Part shown: piece by piece, positions 9,800-22,996 of the stretch
Layout: each line of letters starts with the position of its first letter
How positions within the stretch are numbered: position 1 is the stretch's first letter
DNA from: a virus
Virus record (IMG/VR): IMGVR_UViG_3300020190_000087
Location: 1 to 49,892 of that record
Direction: 5' to 3' (one strand)
DNA length: 49,892 nucleotides
The notes under the pieces: model-generated
The model's input: only the letters and a program-made list of their open reading frames with translations
What the model was told of the DNA's origin: nothing
Database searches by the model: none
Made by a program: the position numbers and the translations under genes

Positions 9800-12700
9800 A
9801 TGAAATCTTTTAACAACAACATAGAAAACTCTATAGAAAAAAAGATAAAGAAGAGCCCCAATCTACCCCCGGGTGCTGTAAATCTAGCTTATTTTTCTGC
9901 AGAAGACATCAGTCCCTCAAATACTACCGCCGTTGTAGATGCATCATTGACAATCAAAGAAAATTATGTTCAAGCAGAAAATACTCAACTATCTTTGATA
10001 GCAAATGAACTTGGAATGTTAGAGGATCCCATAACCGGTAATAATAGATTCTCTTCTGAAAACATACAAGTAACAGATGTGATGAACAGTTTTCCAAATA
10101 AAACCGAGTTTGTCAACGTGCCGGATTTAAATAGTAAACCATTTGGAGAATTGTCTAGAACAGATTATTTTTATTCTTATTATGTTAGTAGATACTTTAC
10201 CGTTCAGGATAATATAAAATCTAGTTCAATTGATTCTTTTACTTACGCTGGTAAAAATATATTTGATATTGTTAGAGCTTCTGAATCTCAGAAGTTTATT
10301 CTAGAAGATAATAAAGTAGATATTTCAGATATATATGTGACTTATTCTGACGGATCCCCATATGTTGATGACTCTGGAAAAAATAAATATAAAGTAGTTT
10401 TAGAAAAATATACACAAAAATACGTATCAGAAATTGAATCGTTATGTAGAATAATTGTTCTTTTAGAAGACGCAAACCCACCTTCGCTTCTTTTAAATTA
10501 CAACAAAATTGAATTGACCATTGAAGGCAGTTTGATTAATTCAATTTCCAATTACAGCGAACCAATAAATTCGGTTTTATTGTTCAAACAAGAATCAGAA
10601 GAATCAATTGTTGTAGATTATAGTTCCAAACATGATAAAACTTATGCAGTAAAAGACGCTCAAAGTGTGCAAGATAAATTTTCCGTTGGAGGAGTATTTG
10701 ACTCAAGAGGATATAATTTTTATGTAAATAAAAAAGCAATGCCAGACAATAGAAATTATGAAATATTTAACTGGAGAATTATTGGTAAAATTCAAAGATC
10801 TTTTAATTACGCAAACAGATTATCAGATTCAGAAAACGGTGGCATTGTAAACGTTGGTGTAATTTCTATTCGGAAAAAGCGACTACAGTAGTCATTATAA
10901 AATATTTAATAAGTTAAACTTAGTTAATAATCCAATAAATATTTATAATTATAAATTTGAAAATCCAATTTCAAAAATTAATAATATCAACCCGAATGAA
11001 CAGTCTTATTGGATGGTTAATCCAGAATTATGTACTCATGAACAGATGAAGCAGTTTGATTTTTTAATATTAGTTGGAAACACTAACGTCGATATTGAAT
11101 CAATTGTTTCAAAGATAAAAACTTTCACAGATAATGGCGGATGCCTTTTTATAGAAGTCGAAGGAAATATCAGCTCATCCATTCAGGGCATATTGCCAGC
11201 CCCTATTGGTAGTCTTACGAGAAACGTTTCAACTGAAAGCGGCCTTTCTTACGATAGAAACGAGGAGTCTTCAAATTCTGACTTAAATCTTCAATCAAAA
11301 AATCAAACTTGGGACATATCTCAATCAATTTTTGATGCCGGCTATGGAGTCTACGGTCGCATTAATCAAACTATTAATGCGTTTTCAAAAGATTTAACAG
11401 CGCAATATAGCTCTGTGACAACCAACGTTGGTCCCGTTGTGCTTCAGTTTAAAACAAACGTAAACGAAAGTGGATCTGTTTCTTGTGGAACGATAATATT
11501 AAATACAGTTAGCTTAAACGTAAAAGCTGGAGCAGATTATTTGTTTGGTTCTGAGCTATCCGAATCCGCAGCAGCCAATTCCGGAAGCATGGTTATAACT
11601 TCCGACGCAGAGGGACCACTAAAATTCTTTTATAATTCTATTATTGTTGGATTAATTTCTAAATATTATACGTCTTCAAATAGTTCTGGTTCTTCATCTC
11701 CAACTTTGTTAACGCCAGTTCTATTTCATTCAACAAGCTGGAAAACTTCTTGGCTTCTTAACGGAATTATAACAAATGATAAAAATCCATATAATGATAT
11801 TTTAATAAAAAATGATTATATAGATGAATACGCAGAATACAAATTTACAGTAGAGCAGAATGGTGATCTCTATAGGCAATTAAGTGATAAAACAATTGAA
11901 GAAATTTTTATAGAAGAATTTTCCAGAAGCGTACCTAGTTCATATGGGCAATTTTATTCTACAAGTAATGACAAAATAACTTATTTTATTGAATTTACAA
12001 ATTCAAGCGTAAGTGCAAAAAATGGAACCTATCTTCCAAATTCTATAGCCCAAGGTGTAACAACTCCGTATAAAACATATCAAATTCCAGCTAGTTCCGT
12101 TAACCAGCCCGCTTTTGCAAAGACCACAACAATATCTCCACCTTTAAATATTCCTTCTAATTATGGTCTTTTTTATATCAAAGATAGATTTAGGAATATT
12201 GAAAATAGAAGAGAATATGAATCAAACATTGTAAACGACAATGTTCATAATTATACCTATGGTTTTAAAACTGAATGGAAAAAGGTAGTAAGCACTGAAT
12301 CATCTTTGTCTTTTGACATGTCTTACAATATAGATTTTACAATACAGGTTCCAATTACTATTAAATCCTGGAGACTTGAACGAACGATCATTGGAAGAAA
12401 ATCGATACCTGAAGGAGAACCCCTCAATGCATCTTTCATAACACCATTTCCATCTTTAATTAGAAAGAACATTGCCAGAACGGGTTATCCATTAGGAGCT
12501 ATAAATACAAATATATCTTCAACTTATTTGTGCAAGCAAGATATAACTGGATATGAAAATATACACAATCCAATAAATAAATCAATATTTAATCATTTTC
12601 CATATACCGGCGATATTGATTTAGGAAATACATCTCATCAATATTCCCACAATGGAAGTGGCAATGATGAAAATTCTGGTCCGTATGTTCACTATATTCA

Positions 12701-15644
12701 ATGGACACTTAGATTAAGTGGGCAGAACATTGTTACCGATGGACAATTTGGCCCACAAACAAAAGCAGCTGTTATAAGTTTTCAGAAAACTTACAAAGCC
12801 GCCGTTATTGATGGAACTGTTGATTCAGAGACTAAATCAATCATGGCATATTTTTGGGGCAAGGCATATAACGGAGGAATTCTCGGTCAATTTAAGAATC
12901 AAATCAGTAGATATTATAACAACACAGTTAACAGACCAAACGTTGGAAAAAAAGTTCTTCAGTATATAGACGCTGCAATACAGGCAGATCCTGTAACTAC
13001 TGCAACTACTGGTAATATAAAAAGAATATCCTATTCTGGAGCTCCACTTAAAACTCCGTCATCAATAGTCGGAGTTTTTGTAATAGCTTTACCATCAGCT
13101 TTAACAAAAAGAACAATTAAAACAAAAATTAACAAGATAACAGTATCTTCAGGAGATACAAATATATCGGTCGAAAGCGCAGTAATGTACAAGGAAGAGT
13201 TTTTTGGCCCTGGTAATTTTTATACTGTAAATAATGAAGAGTTATTAAGGAAGGTTCCAGCCAACGGTGGACTAAATGTATTAGGTGGCAACGTGACTTT
13301 TGTTGGAGCAAACAACTCAAGTGCAATTAATATAAATGTTGAATACGAAATTGGAAGTCCATATAAATATTTAGTCCTAGCTGTTAGAGGTTCAAAACTC
13401 CCCAACGCTAAGTACGGTTCAGCTCAAGGCATATTTATAAACAATATAGCATTTGAATACGAGCCCGATCCAGGGCAGACGGAGGGTGAGCCGGAATATG
13501 GCGACGTACCAAAAGAAGCAGGAAGTATAAATGTAAATGGGTACATAGATGTAACTGCCACTAAGTCGGTGCACGGTTTAACCATAGCAAATACTCCAAA
13601 AGATGAAACAATAACAAGTGCAAATTATTATTCTCTTCCACTAACAGTTCGTGATTTTTATTACATAAATCAAGAAAATCAAAAACAAACATTTACATAC
13701 AAAGAAGATTCTCCAACAAGAATAATTTCTGGCATGGCGCTAGATACCAATAGCGTTTCTCAAATAAATTTTTTAATTGGAACCACAAACGAATGGGGAG
13801 AAGTAACTGTCAATCTTTCTAGAGGAATTGTGGCTCCAGAGGAATCAGTAACAGTTCATACAAAAAAGGTTGCACCAACTGGACAAACGCCCAGTGCCTC
13901 TAGTCCGTACATCGATTATATTCAATTATTGCTTCCAGAGTCTCAATCAAATATAAATGGAACTAGTCAATTTGTTGTTAAGTATGATGTTGACATAAGT
14001 AAGATTTCACGAGAAGTTTTTTACGGTGGAGAAACAACCATTGGAGAACATAGACACCTCTACGCCTCTTTCTTGACAGCTGGAGAACCTAAAACAAATA
14101 AAGTAAGCCCAACAAATAAAAACACTGTAGACTACTTAGCTGGAATAGTTTGCTTGTGCGACAGTCAGGGTAGGCCGGTTGGTTTTCCGTCGACCTTTAC
14201 AACCTCTTCTACTGATACAAGGTCGGAAAATATAACAAATATTTACGTTAAAAAAACCAACTCTATGCCGACCTCCGACGAATTAGGTTTAGTCTACGGA
14301 TTTTATGATATTTCTACAAAAAAATTATTAGGAAAAAATATTTCCTATTCAGAGTATTTAGAAAGAAACGGAAAAGATAATATATATATTGCAGTTGTAG
14401 CAATAGATTATGATGGCAATACTTTGGTCGATGATCTTGATTTTTCTGGATTTTCCACCATTCCAGTTTCGATATCAAGAGTTCCTAACAGAATAGTATG
14501 CCCAGTATATAATGTCAAATTTCAAAATAGGGCATCGATACAACTATTTAAGCCGCAAAGCTATTTGGATAAAAAATCAGAATGGCATGTTGGAATAAGC
14601 GCTGGCTCTTTTACTAAAGATTTTCATCTTAATGTTAATCAAATTTATAATCAAGATTTACTGTGGATTAAAAAATATTTTGATTCAGGTACAAGTACTA
14701 AGCCTGAAGTAGCTGTTAGATGTTTCTATGATACTTTCTTTTATTCTAATTCTGGTTGGTCAAAAATTTTAGGCAAACCATATGCAGACATATATGAAGA
14801 GAAACCGTTAATTTTGGATTCAAAAACAATAAAATTAAGACAAACGCCTGTTGCAGCGATTCACGAACCCTCTGAAGATATCACATTGTTCGGTTCACCA
14901 ATAAAGCCATACGTATTTATATATACGAGAGAAAGCGTTTCGTCACCTTGGGTCAAGGTTGATTTTTCCGATATAGCCATATTTGACTGCCATACCGGTT
15001 TGATACAATTTAAAAGATCACTTGTACCTAATGATATTAATTTAATTAAAGTCAATTATGCGGTAGAGATTTCATATAGGCCGATAAAAATAATAAACAA
15101 CAAAGTTGTCAACCTAAATCCTTACTTAGATAAAAAAAATATTAAATTTAATAAACCAATTTTTTTCTACATAATTCCAAGAAGCATAGAGATAGTTGGC
15201 AAGAGGAGTCTGCAGTCTTCGTATAAAGAAATAATTGAAACGCAATCAACATTGGCATATACGGAAGACGGAAGAATTTTTGACCCAGGTCATCCATTAT
15301 ATAATCCATTTGCCATTTTAATAAGTACTATATACGTTGTTGATCGCAATGTCTTAGATTCTTTTAAATTAAACGACCTAAGGCTAAAAGGTGGCGGGCT
15401 ATCCTATCAGTATGATTCAGTTGAAATTATTAAAAATATACCCAGTGCAAGATCGTTTTGGGACATTTCAGGACCAGACGGCTATGCATACGTTAACAGT
15501 GGCTATTTAATAATACAATTACCAAGTAGTTTAAAGAACCATATGAGCAACGCAAAGATAAGAGAAACAATAGATTCCGCAATAACAGCTGGAGTGGTGT
15601 ACGAAATTCAAGACTACGACGGTAATCCATGGGGAGATTTGTAA
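9800..15644 (+). CDS. Giant tail protein with peptidoglycan-binding domain, +1 frameshift at CGG
   Basis: About 1947 residues after joining at the CGG at 10871 (codon 358). Around residues 960-1025 there is a PG_binding_1-like domain: IQWTLRLSGQNIVTDGQFG followed by PQTKAAVISFQKTYKAAV and DGTVDSETKS, the repeat of helices and DGxxGxxT turns seen in wall-binding modules. The rest is beta-rich and Ser/Asn-rich. A wall-binding domain inside a large baseplate-region protein suggests a component that contacts the cell wall during infection. Start ATG at 9800, five bases after the previous stop. In frame 0 it would end at 10891, leaving the downstream 4.7 kb without a convincing start. Confidence 0.65.
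10871..10873 (+). other. CGG +1 frameshift site 6
   Basis: Codon-aligned CGG after ATT. Frame 0 stops at 10891; the +1 frame reads GGA (Gly358) and stays open to 15644. Confidence 0.88.
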
Positions 15645-15645
15645 A

Positions 15646-18291
15646 ATGAAAAGTTCTTTTCCGGATTCTATTAAAACTTATTCTCTTGGATCGCGTAAAA
15701 CTATTTCTCAATTAATAATTTCCGCAAAAAACGACCAAAGAAGCGTTGCGTCTATATCCTCAGTTCTAAAAAATATTTCTTCAATAGGAAAATATAATGG
15801 TTTAGACATACAACCTTATTCCTTAGTTTCTTTTGAATTGTTTTTAGATTTTTTTAGAGATATGAACTTAAAAACTTTACAATATTACGATGCAATGAAT
15901 GGAATAAGCACACTCTTCAATGGTTACATTGAGATACTTAACTCAGAGTTATCAAAGTTAGATAAAAATATAAAAGAATTAGAAACTTTTACTAATAACT
16001 TTTCTTTTATTTCTGGAGAAGATGATCTTTATAATGGTAATTTTATTGAATCATTTGTTGACGATTCAAACTCTTATTTTTCAGAATCATTTCAAAACAA
16101 ACAATACGATAGAAACGGATTAGAGCTAGACCCCCAGTGCTTTGGGATCGTCGACAGTGTTTCTGGAACATTAAAATCAGGAACTGCTTTTATAAATAAT
16201 AATTACGTTCCAAAACTTGAAAGTTATGAGAACAATTTCAGCTCGTATATTTCTTCCAGTTCTGATATAACAAATCTTTTTAGTGATAGTTCAAACAAAA
16301 GCTGGAACGTAACCGTGAAGGCTCCTTCTGTTATTACTTCTTACAATAAAGATTTTAACGAAATTAATTATAATTTTTCAAACATTAAGGGAGCCAATGC
16401 TTCGCTAACTTTCGTTTTTGAAAATCCACAAGAAATGAATGTTATGAGAATTGCCCCAAATATGGGCACTAATTTCCAGTTGATTCAGGTAATAATTTAT
16501 TCTGCAATCAATCCAACAAATTCTAGTCCAAGCAATTCTTCGCTAAATAATTCTGAAAATAAAACATTTCTATTAGATTCTCCCTTATTGATAGAATCAA
16601 TAAAAGATATTTCTTTTGAAAAATTATTGGTTAAAAAAATAAAATTAGTTATAAATCAACCAAAATACAAAAGAATTACCAATACCTCAAGCGCATCAGA
16701 TAATCAATCAAAAACCATCAACGCCTATATTCAAATGATTAGAAATGCTAGATCAAAAAAACACGATAAGCTTCAAGATGTTGTTTATTCTTATTTTACT
16801 AAAAGAAATGAAATATTTCAATTATCATCTAACGTAGATTATATTCCAAATTATTATTCCTATAGATATCCATGTGAAAATACCGAACCACTATACGGTT
16901 CTTTGCATGAGTTTTTGTCCTCTAAAAAGAATTTCGTAGAACTATACAATAAAGATAAAATGCAGAACACAAATAAACTATCCCATATAGTTGAGTCAGT
17001 AGTTGCCTATGTTCTTGGGAATAAGTATAGAATGAGTTCAAATTATTACATTGCTTCAAGGCCGACGCAAGATTCAAACAATATTGGATCAGTTGACTTT
17101 CTTGGATCTATTCAGATAAATAATCTTCAGTCGTCTCATGGAGTAGAATGGCAAAATAATGATCCATATTTTGCAGTTTCAAATGAAAAAACAGCTCAAC
17201 AATTTCTGTCCAGTTTAGATGTTACAAATTCTTATGAGTATTTATTTTCTATAAAAAACTTGAAGTTTGGGAACATATCACATTCGACAACTTCTAATAA
17301 TTCAAATTCATACAATAATTCCGTGTCATCTAAAACTGTATTTATTTCTAAGCCAATTGATTCTAGCGGACACGTAAATAAGGTAAAAATAAAATCTAAT
17401 TATTTTCTTACAAAAAATACAAATAATCAAAGTGATTTAAATACAAGCGCAACAATAGAATTTTCCATAAGTTCAAACGTGAATGCGCAGAAAGACATTG
17501 ACTGGATACCCATCCTTCCCTATGATCAAGACAAAGTATATGGAGAGTTACTTTTTCCCTCTAGCGTAAACGGCTTTGCAGAACTGCGCTTTGCAGCCAA
17601 ATCAGAAACAATTAAGTTGTATAAAAATGGAATATTATTACCAGACAAATCCTTTGAAGTTTCAAATTCGAGATCGGTAAATAGTATTAATATAATAAAC
17701 TATAGGACACATGACAAATATGTTGTAGAGTATATCCCACTTGATATTGATTCAACTAAGGAAATAGATTTCAGTTCTAGATTTATTCAGAGTTATTCAA
17801 CCACCACATATATCTCCAATGGTGGATTGGGAGAAGTTGTTTCTAGTACTGGAGCAGAAAATACTGTTAGATTAAGTTACGACCCATGTGTAAAATATGC
17901 AAAGTTCGCCAATCACACTTATTCTTTCTCTTCTGGGACTATTGGAATAGGCGGTACAGAAACATATTCTCCACTAACAGTTATATTAGAAGATGGAAAA
18001 CCAGCAGTTAATTTAACAAACTATTTACCAAATAAATATGTAAAATATAGATTACCAGACAATTTTATCAATGAAACATATTATATACATTCAGGAAATT
18101 CTATAACATTTAGTAAAAGAGTATCAAATGCAAGAGTGATTTATGATTATATTCCTGGATCTTTGAGATATAAAATAGTTATTAGAAATTTGTCCTCTTT
18201 GGACAACAGCTCTTATGTTGATAATTTTATAATGAAGTATCAACAAAGCGCAAATGATAATTTAACGAACAAACTGCTGAAAGTGACATAG
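15646..18291 (+). CDS. Large tail/baseplate structural protein, unknown
   Basis: 881 residues, starting one base after the preceding stop. Composition is rich in Ser, Asn, Tyr and Ile, as in the neighbouring tail proteins. An N-terminal part (LKNISSIGKYNGLDIQPYS, then LSKLDKNIKELETFTNN) looks partly coiled coil. The rest consists of beta-like blocks (LTFVFENPQEMNVMRIAP, VKIKSNYFLTKN) similar in style to the proteins at 18295 and 20773, which may be distant paralogues. No catalytic motif is seen. Intact, without aligned CGG. Confidence 0.55.
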   Translation: MKSSFPDSIKTYSLGSRKTISQLIISAKNDQRSVASISSVLKNISSIGKYNGLDIQPYSLVSFELFLDFFRDMNLKTLQYYDAMNGISTLFNGYIEILNSELSKLDKNIKELETFTNNFSFISGEDDLYNGNFIESFVDDSNSYFSESFQNKQYDRNGLELDPQCFGIVDSVSGTLKSGTAFINNNYVPKLESYENNFSSYISSSSDITNLFSDSSNKSWNVTVKAPSVITSYNKDFNEINYNFSNIKGANASLTFVFENPQEMNVMRIAPNMGTNFQLIQVIIYSAINPTNSSPSNSSLNNSENKTFLLDSPLLIESIKDISFEKLLVKKIKLVINQPKYKRITNTSSASDNQSKTINAYIQMIRNARSKKHDKLQDVVYSYFTKRNEIFQLSSNVDYIPNYYSYRYPCENTEPLYGSLHEFLSSKKNFVELYNKDKMQNTNKLSHIVESVVAYVLGNKYRMSSNYYIASRPTQDSNNIGSVDFLGSIQINNLQSSHGVEWQNNDPYFAVSNEKTAQQFLSSLDVTNSYEYLFSIKNLKFGNISHSTTSNNSNSYNNSVSSKTVFISKPIDSSGHVNKVKIKSNYFLTKNTNNQSDLNTSATIEFSISSNVNAQKDIDWIPILPYDQDKVYGELLFPSSVNGFAELRFAAKSETIKLYKNGILLPDKSFEVSNSRSVNSINIINYRTHDKYVVEYIPLDIDSTKEIDFSSRFIQSYSTTTYISNGGLGEVVSSTGAENTVRLSYDPCVKYAKFANHTYSFSSGTIGIGGTETYSPLTVILEDGKPAVNLTNYLPNKYVKYRLPDNFINETYYIHSGNSITFSKRVSNARVIYDYIPGSLRYKIVIRNLSSLDNSSYVDNFIMKYQQSANDNLTNKLLKVT

Positions 18292-18294
18292 TAT

Positions 18295-20776
18295 ATGGCT
18301 CAGTTTTCTCCAACAACAGTTACTTATGACAGAATTGTATATAAAATATCTAAGTTTTTTGACGATTATTATAATCAAAAATTTAAAAACTATGAGGAAT
18401 TTAACGTAAATTTTCAAAACCTTATTCAAGAAATAGATAATTCCAACGTTGGAGTTATAACAAAGTACGAACCCTTAATTAAACGGTCAACCGCCAAGAT
18501 CAGGGCCAATCTTAAAATTCGCCGAAGATATTTCAGCTGATTCTGCAATAATTTCAAGACAAATAGATTATCTTAGAGCAAAGATATACAATGTGTTTAG
18601 CTTATTTACTTCTGAAATTTCTAAAGAAAGTAATTCTCTAGAAAAAATTAATTCAAAACTAAAAATACTTCAACTATATTCAAAAGGAAGCAGCGAAGAT
18701 ATATATTATCTTGGAGATTCTTTTGAAAACATGGAAAATGTGGACCTTACTCAAAAATACAATTTTTCAATTGGATCTACAATAGATGGATATTTAACTC
18801 TTCCGGTTATATCTGGGGCACAGTGGACAATTGGTTCGGTTTCAATTAAGAGTAAAGATAACAACGGAAACATTTTGTCAAATGGAACAAGCGGAAATTT
18901 TCATATGGCTATTAGAAAAAACGTAAGCGACAATCCAAATTCGAATAATCAAGAAGATTATAAATTTATATTTGAAGAAAGAATAGTAAATAATTTAAAC
19001 AATATATATCTTGACTCTAATCCAGAAACATATTTTGAATTTGAAAAACTAAAAGTTTCTAATTTATTAGGCCCAAATTATGACTTTGAGTTTCAATATT
19101 TAGATAGAATTAATAATAGAAATTCTTTTATAAACTGGAATCAAGCTGATAATACCCCACTAAAATTAGTTATAGAAATGACAAAAGGAGACAGTTTATC
19201 TTCTCCAGCTAATTCAATTTCAATTCAACCGTTTTTTGGATACGATAACAACGTTTCTGTAAACTTAAAAATTACAAGCGTAGTGCTTGAGAGTTCAGAT
19301 TCAAATGGTCAAAAAATAGAAGAAATAATATCGAAACCAATTATAGTTGGCACTTCCGTAGTTCCAACTGACGTGCAGAATTCTGCATATTATTTTTATA
19401 AAAAAGCAGTTATCAAATTTGCCGAAAGAAACCTACTAAAAGCTACAGTAACTTTTGAACAAAATCAATCTTCGCCAATAACAATAAAGCATGCGTACTG
19501 GAAGATAGCAAATATATATAGCTCTTTTGATTTCAACAATTCTTCCGAAGAATATGCCTATAGGCAGTCGTTAACCAAAACTGCCCCCCCTGGTGTTTGG
19601 GCAAAAAATTCAAGGTTTTCTCCTAATATTATATTTTCAAGAAATCAACTAAGTAATATTTCCGGAGTAGACTCAACCATATCTTCTCTCGTTCCGCCAA
19701 TTACTAATCCAGAAATCGTTGGCTCATCTTCTCGCTCTTCCAGGAACGTTAACATTAGCGGAGATACACAAATTTCTTATGGATATTATTTAATGAAAGT
19801 ATTTGATAAAAAACAAAATAAATATATCTATATAGATTTTCTTAAAACCTTAAATACAACAGAGTACGAATATGAAAAGACACTAGTTCCTCCCAATAAG
19901 GAGATATTTGAAGATTGGTGGCCAGCATCTTTTAAAATACAAGGCTACGAAAAAGAAGGCGACGAACAACCAAAGAGATTTTTTACGGGAAGTAAAACCA
20001 TAGACCCAAATGATTCCAAATGGGCAACTCTGACACTACCGTATGCAACCAATCCAGATTATGTTCCCCCTTCTGGAACAGAGAAGATACCGGAAGCAGT
20101 GTTTGATTGGTGGATGATGAAATATAAATTAATTGGAGTCACGAAATTGCCATCATATTTAAACGAAGATAAGCCAGCATACTATCTTGGAGAGTTATAT
20201 ACTAACACTGCTTCTCAAATTGAATCTGAATATGTTGAAAAAACAGCTGCAGTAAAAGCTAAATATAATTTGACTTTAAACAAAGAATATGAAATCCTAA
20301 GCAATGGACAAAAAATAGATGACAAAAGTATTGAAGCCAGAAGATGGTTTATTGGCCTAAGAGATATTTCAGTATCTTCAGAGGCTTATCAAAATCAATG
20401 CGAAATAATATCTAAACCGTACAATTTCTTGCAGCCAATCGAATACCTCATGCTGTATTCAGATTACAGTATTCCAATTATTGACTCAAGAAATGAAGAT
20501 TATCATCCAATATCTTACTATGTATCAATAGACGATGGAGCATCATGGCTTCCAATAAGTCCAGCTGAGGATCCATTTAGTTTTCAAATTCCAGAAATAT
20601 ATTGTTTTAATAGTTCAATTTTATCTGAAAATAGAATACCCGGAGTAGCGTATTTGTCAAGCCCAAAAAAGGTAAATTCAGTTAGAGTAAAAATAGTTCT
20701 AAAAAAACCATACAATACTAATGGCACTCCAAAAGTAAATTATTATCAGTTAGCAGTAAAGGTATTAAGAGTATGA
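18295..20776 (+). CDS. Large tail structural protein, +1 frameshift at CGG
   Basis: 826 residues after joining at the CGG at 18484 (codon 64). The N-terminal frame gives a helical region (YKISKFFDDYYNQKFKNYEE), and the shifted frame continues at once with GQPPRSGPILKFAEDISAD and another helix (IISRQIDYLRAKIYNVFSLF). A later block, FNIGSTIDGYLTLPVISG-like, starts near residue 115 and recurs in the protein at 23381 (IYNYLTLPLISGSSVSV), so these proteins share a domain. The stop overlaps the next ATG (ATGA at 20773). The role is probably baseplate or fibre; no enzyme motif is visible. Confidence 0.58.
18484..18486 (+). other. CGG +1 frameshift site 7
   Basis: Codon-aligned CGG after AAA. Frame 0 stops at 18540; the +1 frame reads GGT (Gly64) and continues to 20776. 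The nearby ATTCGCCGA, first suspected, is not needed. Confidence 0.88.
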
Positions 20777-22992
20777 TAGAAGATATTCAAAAAGCAAGAT
20801 TTTTAAACAATTTATACAAATCGTATTACGCGTATGGCAAAAAAATAGACGAAGCTTTGTTAAAATCTCTCTACGCAGAGTACTTTTCCGAAAATCCAGC
20901 TGGATCACCACTGCAACTATATGCCGAAAACTTAAGATATGATACCACTGCAAATGTAGATATCGTAAATGACATGATGGCAAAGGCGATATTTAATATG
21001 GACGTGCTGTATGACGCCTCTTACGAGGCGATAGAAGATCTATACGCTGCTGTTTCATCTTTAAATAATAGAATTGATTCGCTGAGAGCAAGAAGGGTTA
21101 AGATAGAAAAAACAATAGATGATTTTCTATTTTCGATAACAAACACAGATGGTTTTTACGCTTCTTTTACGGAAGAATTTCAAGACATTGATTCAATTGA
21201 CGTAAAATATTCTACAGCATACTTGGATTCCGATTCAAGATCTATATCTCTTCCAAGTCTAAACTCTGGTGCATTTAATCAAGTTGCAAATAACATAGCC
21301 ACTGCAAATAACGCTAAATATTCAATATTTTTTAATGGACAAAATGTAAAAACAGATACAGAAATTGGCCCAGAAGCGTCTCTAATGTTTGACAATTTAA
21401 ATGACACGTATTGGAAGTATACTCACAGGTCAAATTCTCCTGGAATATGTACAATGCAATTAGATATTTCCGCAATTTCTTCTTCTTCAATATCCAGAAT
21501 ACAGGGAAGAATATCTTCTGATAAAAAAGTTAACATTATTGCACAGCTGTCATCAACCTCATCTGAACGCGGATTGCCGCTATATTCAAAACAATCTGAG
21601 TCCGATTTTGACAATTTTGTTTTTCAATTTGATCCGATAAATGTAAATTCAACTAGCTTGTTCTTTGTGAAAAACGAACCAGATAGAATGATTGCAGTGG
21701 GAAACTCAGTGTCGTATGAATATGATTTTATTATTAGAGATATTATAATGTCTGGAATGTATTTCGACACTAGCGCAATTTATGTTTCGCCCCCAATTAA
21801 TATATCTTATAATGATAATAAAAAAAATGTAATCGACGCCGTTTCAATTGAAGTAGCTTCTCAAAACGATATATCAAATAATGTTTCATATTACGTGGCC
21901 AAAGACAACCCAGACGCTATAACCATAGATGACTTTAAGTGGATTCCAATATCACCAACCAATCAAGAAAATAAGTCATACTCAACTGTGGTATCTTTTA
22001 ATGGATCTTCTCAAAATTATAAAACAATACTAGAAAATAAAGAAGACTCTGAATTTGTTTTAAAAAATATTTCAAAAACTACGCAGAAAGATATTCCAGG
22101 ATACGAAAATATTTCAATCTGCAAAGTAGCAAAACTTAATTCTATTTCTGAGCAAATAGTAGAACCATTTATATTAGAGGGTTATAACAAATTTACCTGG
22201 TATAAATATAAGTATGAAAGTAATTTGTGCGAAAATTTATCAAATTGGAAAAACATAATCGCCGAAGAAAAATTAAACAGAATAATAAAATCTACTTACA
22301 GTTTAGGTTCAACTTCATCTTTTTGGTCTGCTCCTTCAATAAATGAAGGCGGTAGTGTTTTAATAGATTTCAATATAATTGTTGGTTCAGATTTATCTAT
22401 ACAAAAAAGTCTTACGAAAGATGATGACAATAGTTCAAATTGGGACATGGCAATTTATTTAAATGGAGTTATTATTAAAAGAATAAGGCCAGGAATAAGA
22501 ATGGATAATATTACTTGGAATTTTAAAAAAGGCGCAAACAACGTCAAGATATGTATTGACGCTCAACCAAAAAAATCGGTAGCTTCGCAGCTTGGACTAT
22601 ATGGATCGTTCACCCTTATGCAACAGTCTAGAATTTCAGAATATGGATTTGTATATCAGAATTATATGATGTATATTAATAATCAGTTATTTAGACAAGA
22701 AAATGAATTAATAAAAAATAGTTTTAGTATTGATAAAATAGATACAATAAATTATATTATATCAAATAGGCCATTAGTTGATGGTTCAAGATTTTATTAT
22801 ACAACTACTTCTGATTCATCTGATGTTCAGTCTATGAGAGTGAGAATAAATATGACAAGAGAACTTACTAGTCCAAAGGCATCTCCAATTATAACTTCTT
22901 ATAAAGTTAAATTTAAAAGATCCGATTCCCTTCAAAATAGGGCATTAACAGAAACTTCTAAAATCTTAGCACCAAACAATAGAGGATATTAA
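20773..22992 (+). CDS. Large tail structural protein, unknown
   Basis: 739 residues, beginning inside the stop of the previous gene (ATGA), a sign of translational coupling. The N-terminus is helical with a coiled-coil-like stretch (AAVSSLNNRIDSLRARRVK) followed by beta-rich blocks. The general plan of helical N-terminus, coiled coil and repeated beta domains is shared with the 15646 and 18295 products. That suggests a set of related baseplate or fibre-attachment proteins arisen by duplication; this is an inference from style rather than an alignment. No aligned CGG. Confidence 0.55.
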   Translation: MIEDIQKARFLNNLYKSYYAYGKKIDEALLKSLYAEYFSENPAGSPLQLYAENLRYDTTANVDIVNDMMAKAIFNMDVLYDASYEAIEDLYAAVSSLNNRIDSLRARRVKIEKTIDDFLFSITNTDGFYASFTEEFQDIDSIDVKYSTAYLDSDSRSISLPSLNSGAFNQVANNIATANNAKYSIFFNGQNVKTDTEIGPEASLMFDNLNDTYWKYTHRSNSPGICTMQLDISAISSSSISRIQGRISSDKKVNIIAQLSSTSSERGLPLYSKQSESDFDNFVFQFDPINVNSTSLFFVKNEPDRMIAVGNSVSYEYDFIIRDIIMSGMYFDTSAIYVSPPINISYNDNKKNVIDAVSIEVASQNDISNNVSYYVAKDNPDAITIDDFKWIPISPTNQENKSYSTVVSFNGSSQNYKTILENKEDSEFVLKNISKTTQKDIPGYENISICKVAKLNSISEQIVEPFILEGYNKFTWYKYKYESNLCENLSNWKNIIAEEKLNRIIKSTYSLGSTSSFWSAPSINEGGSVLIDFNIIVGSDLSIQKSLTKDDDNSSNWDMAIYLNGVIIKRIRPGIRMDNITWNFKKGANNVKICIDAQPKKSVASQLGLYGSFTLMQQSRISEYGFVYQNYMMYINNQLFRQENELIKNSFSIDKIDTINYIISNRPLVDGSRFYYTTTSDSSDVQSMRVRINMTRELTSPKASPIITSYKVKFKRSDSLQNRALTETSKILAPNNRGY

Positions 22993-22996
22993 TAAA

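Noticed and set aside
18484-18540. Frameshift at ATTCGCCGA (about 18512)
   Set aside because: Initially suspected as an exception, but joining at the in-frame CGG at 18484 gives a continuous coherent protein, so it follows the general rule.
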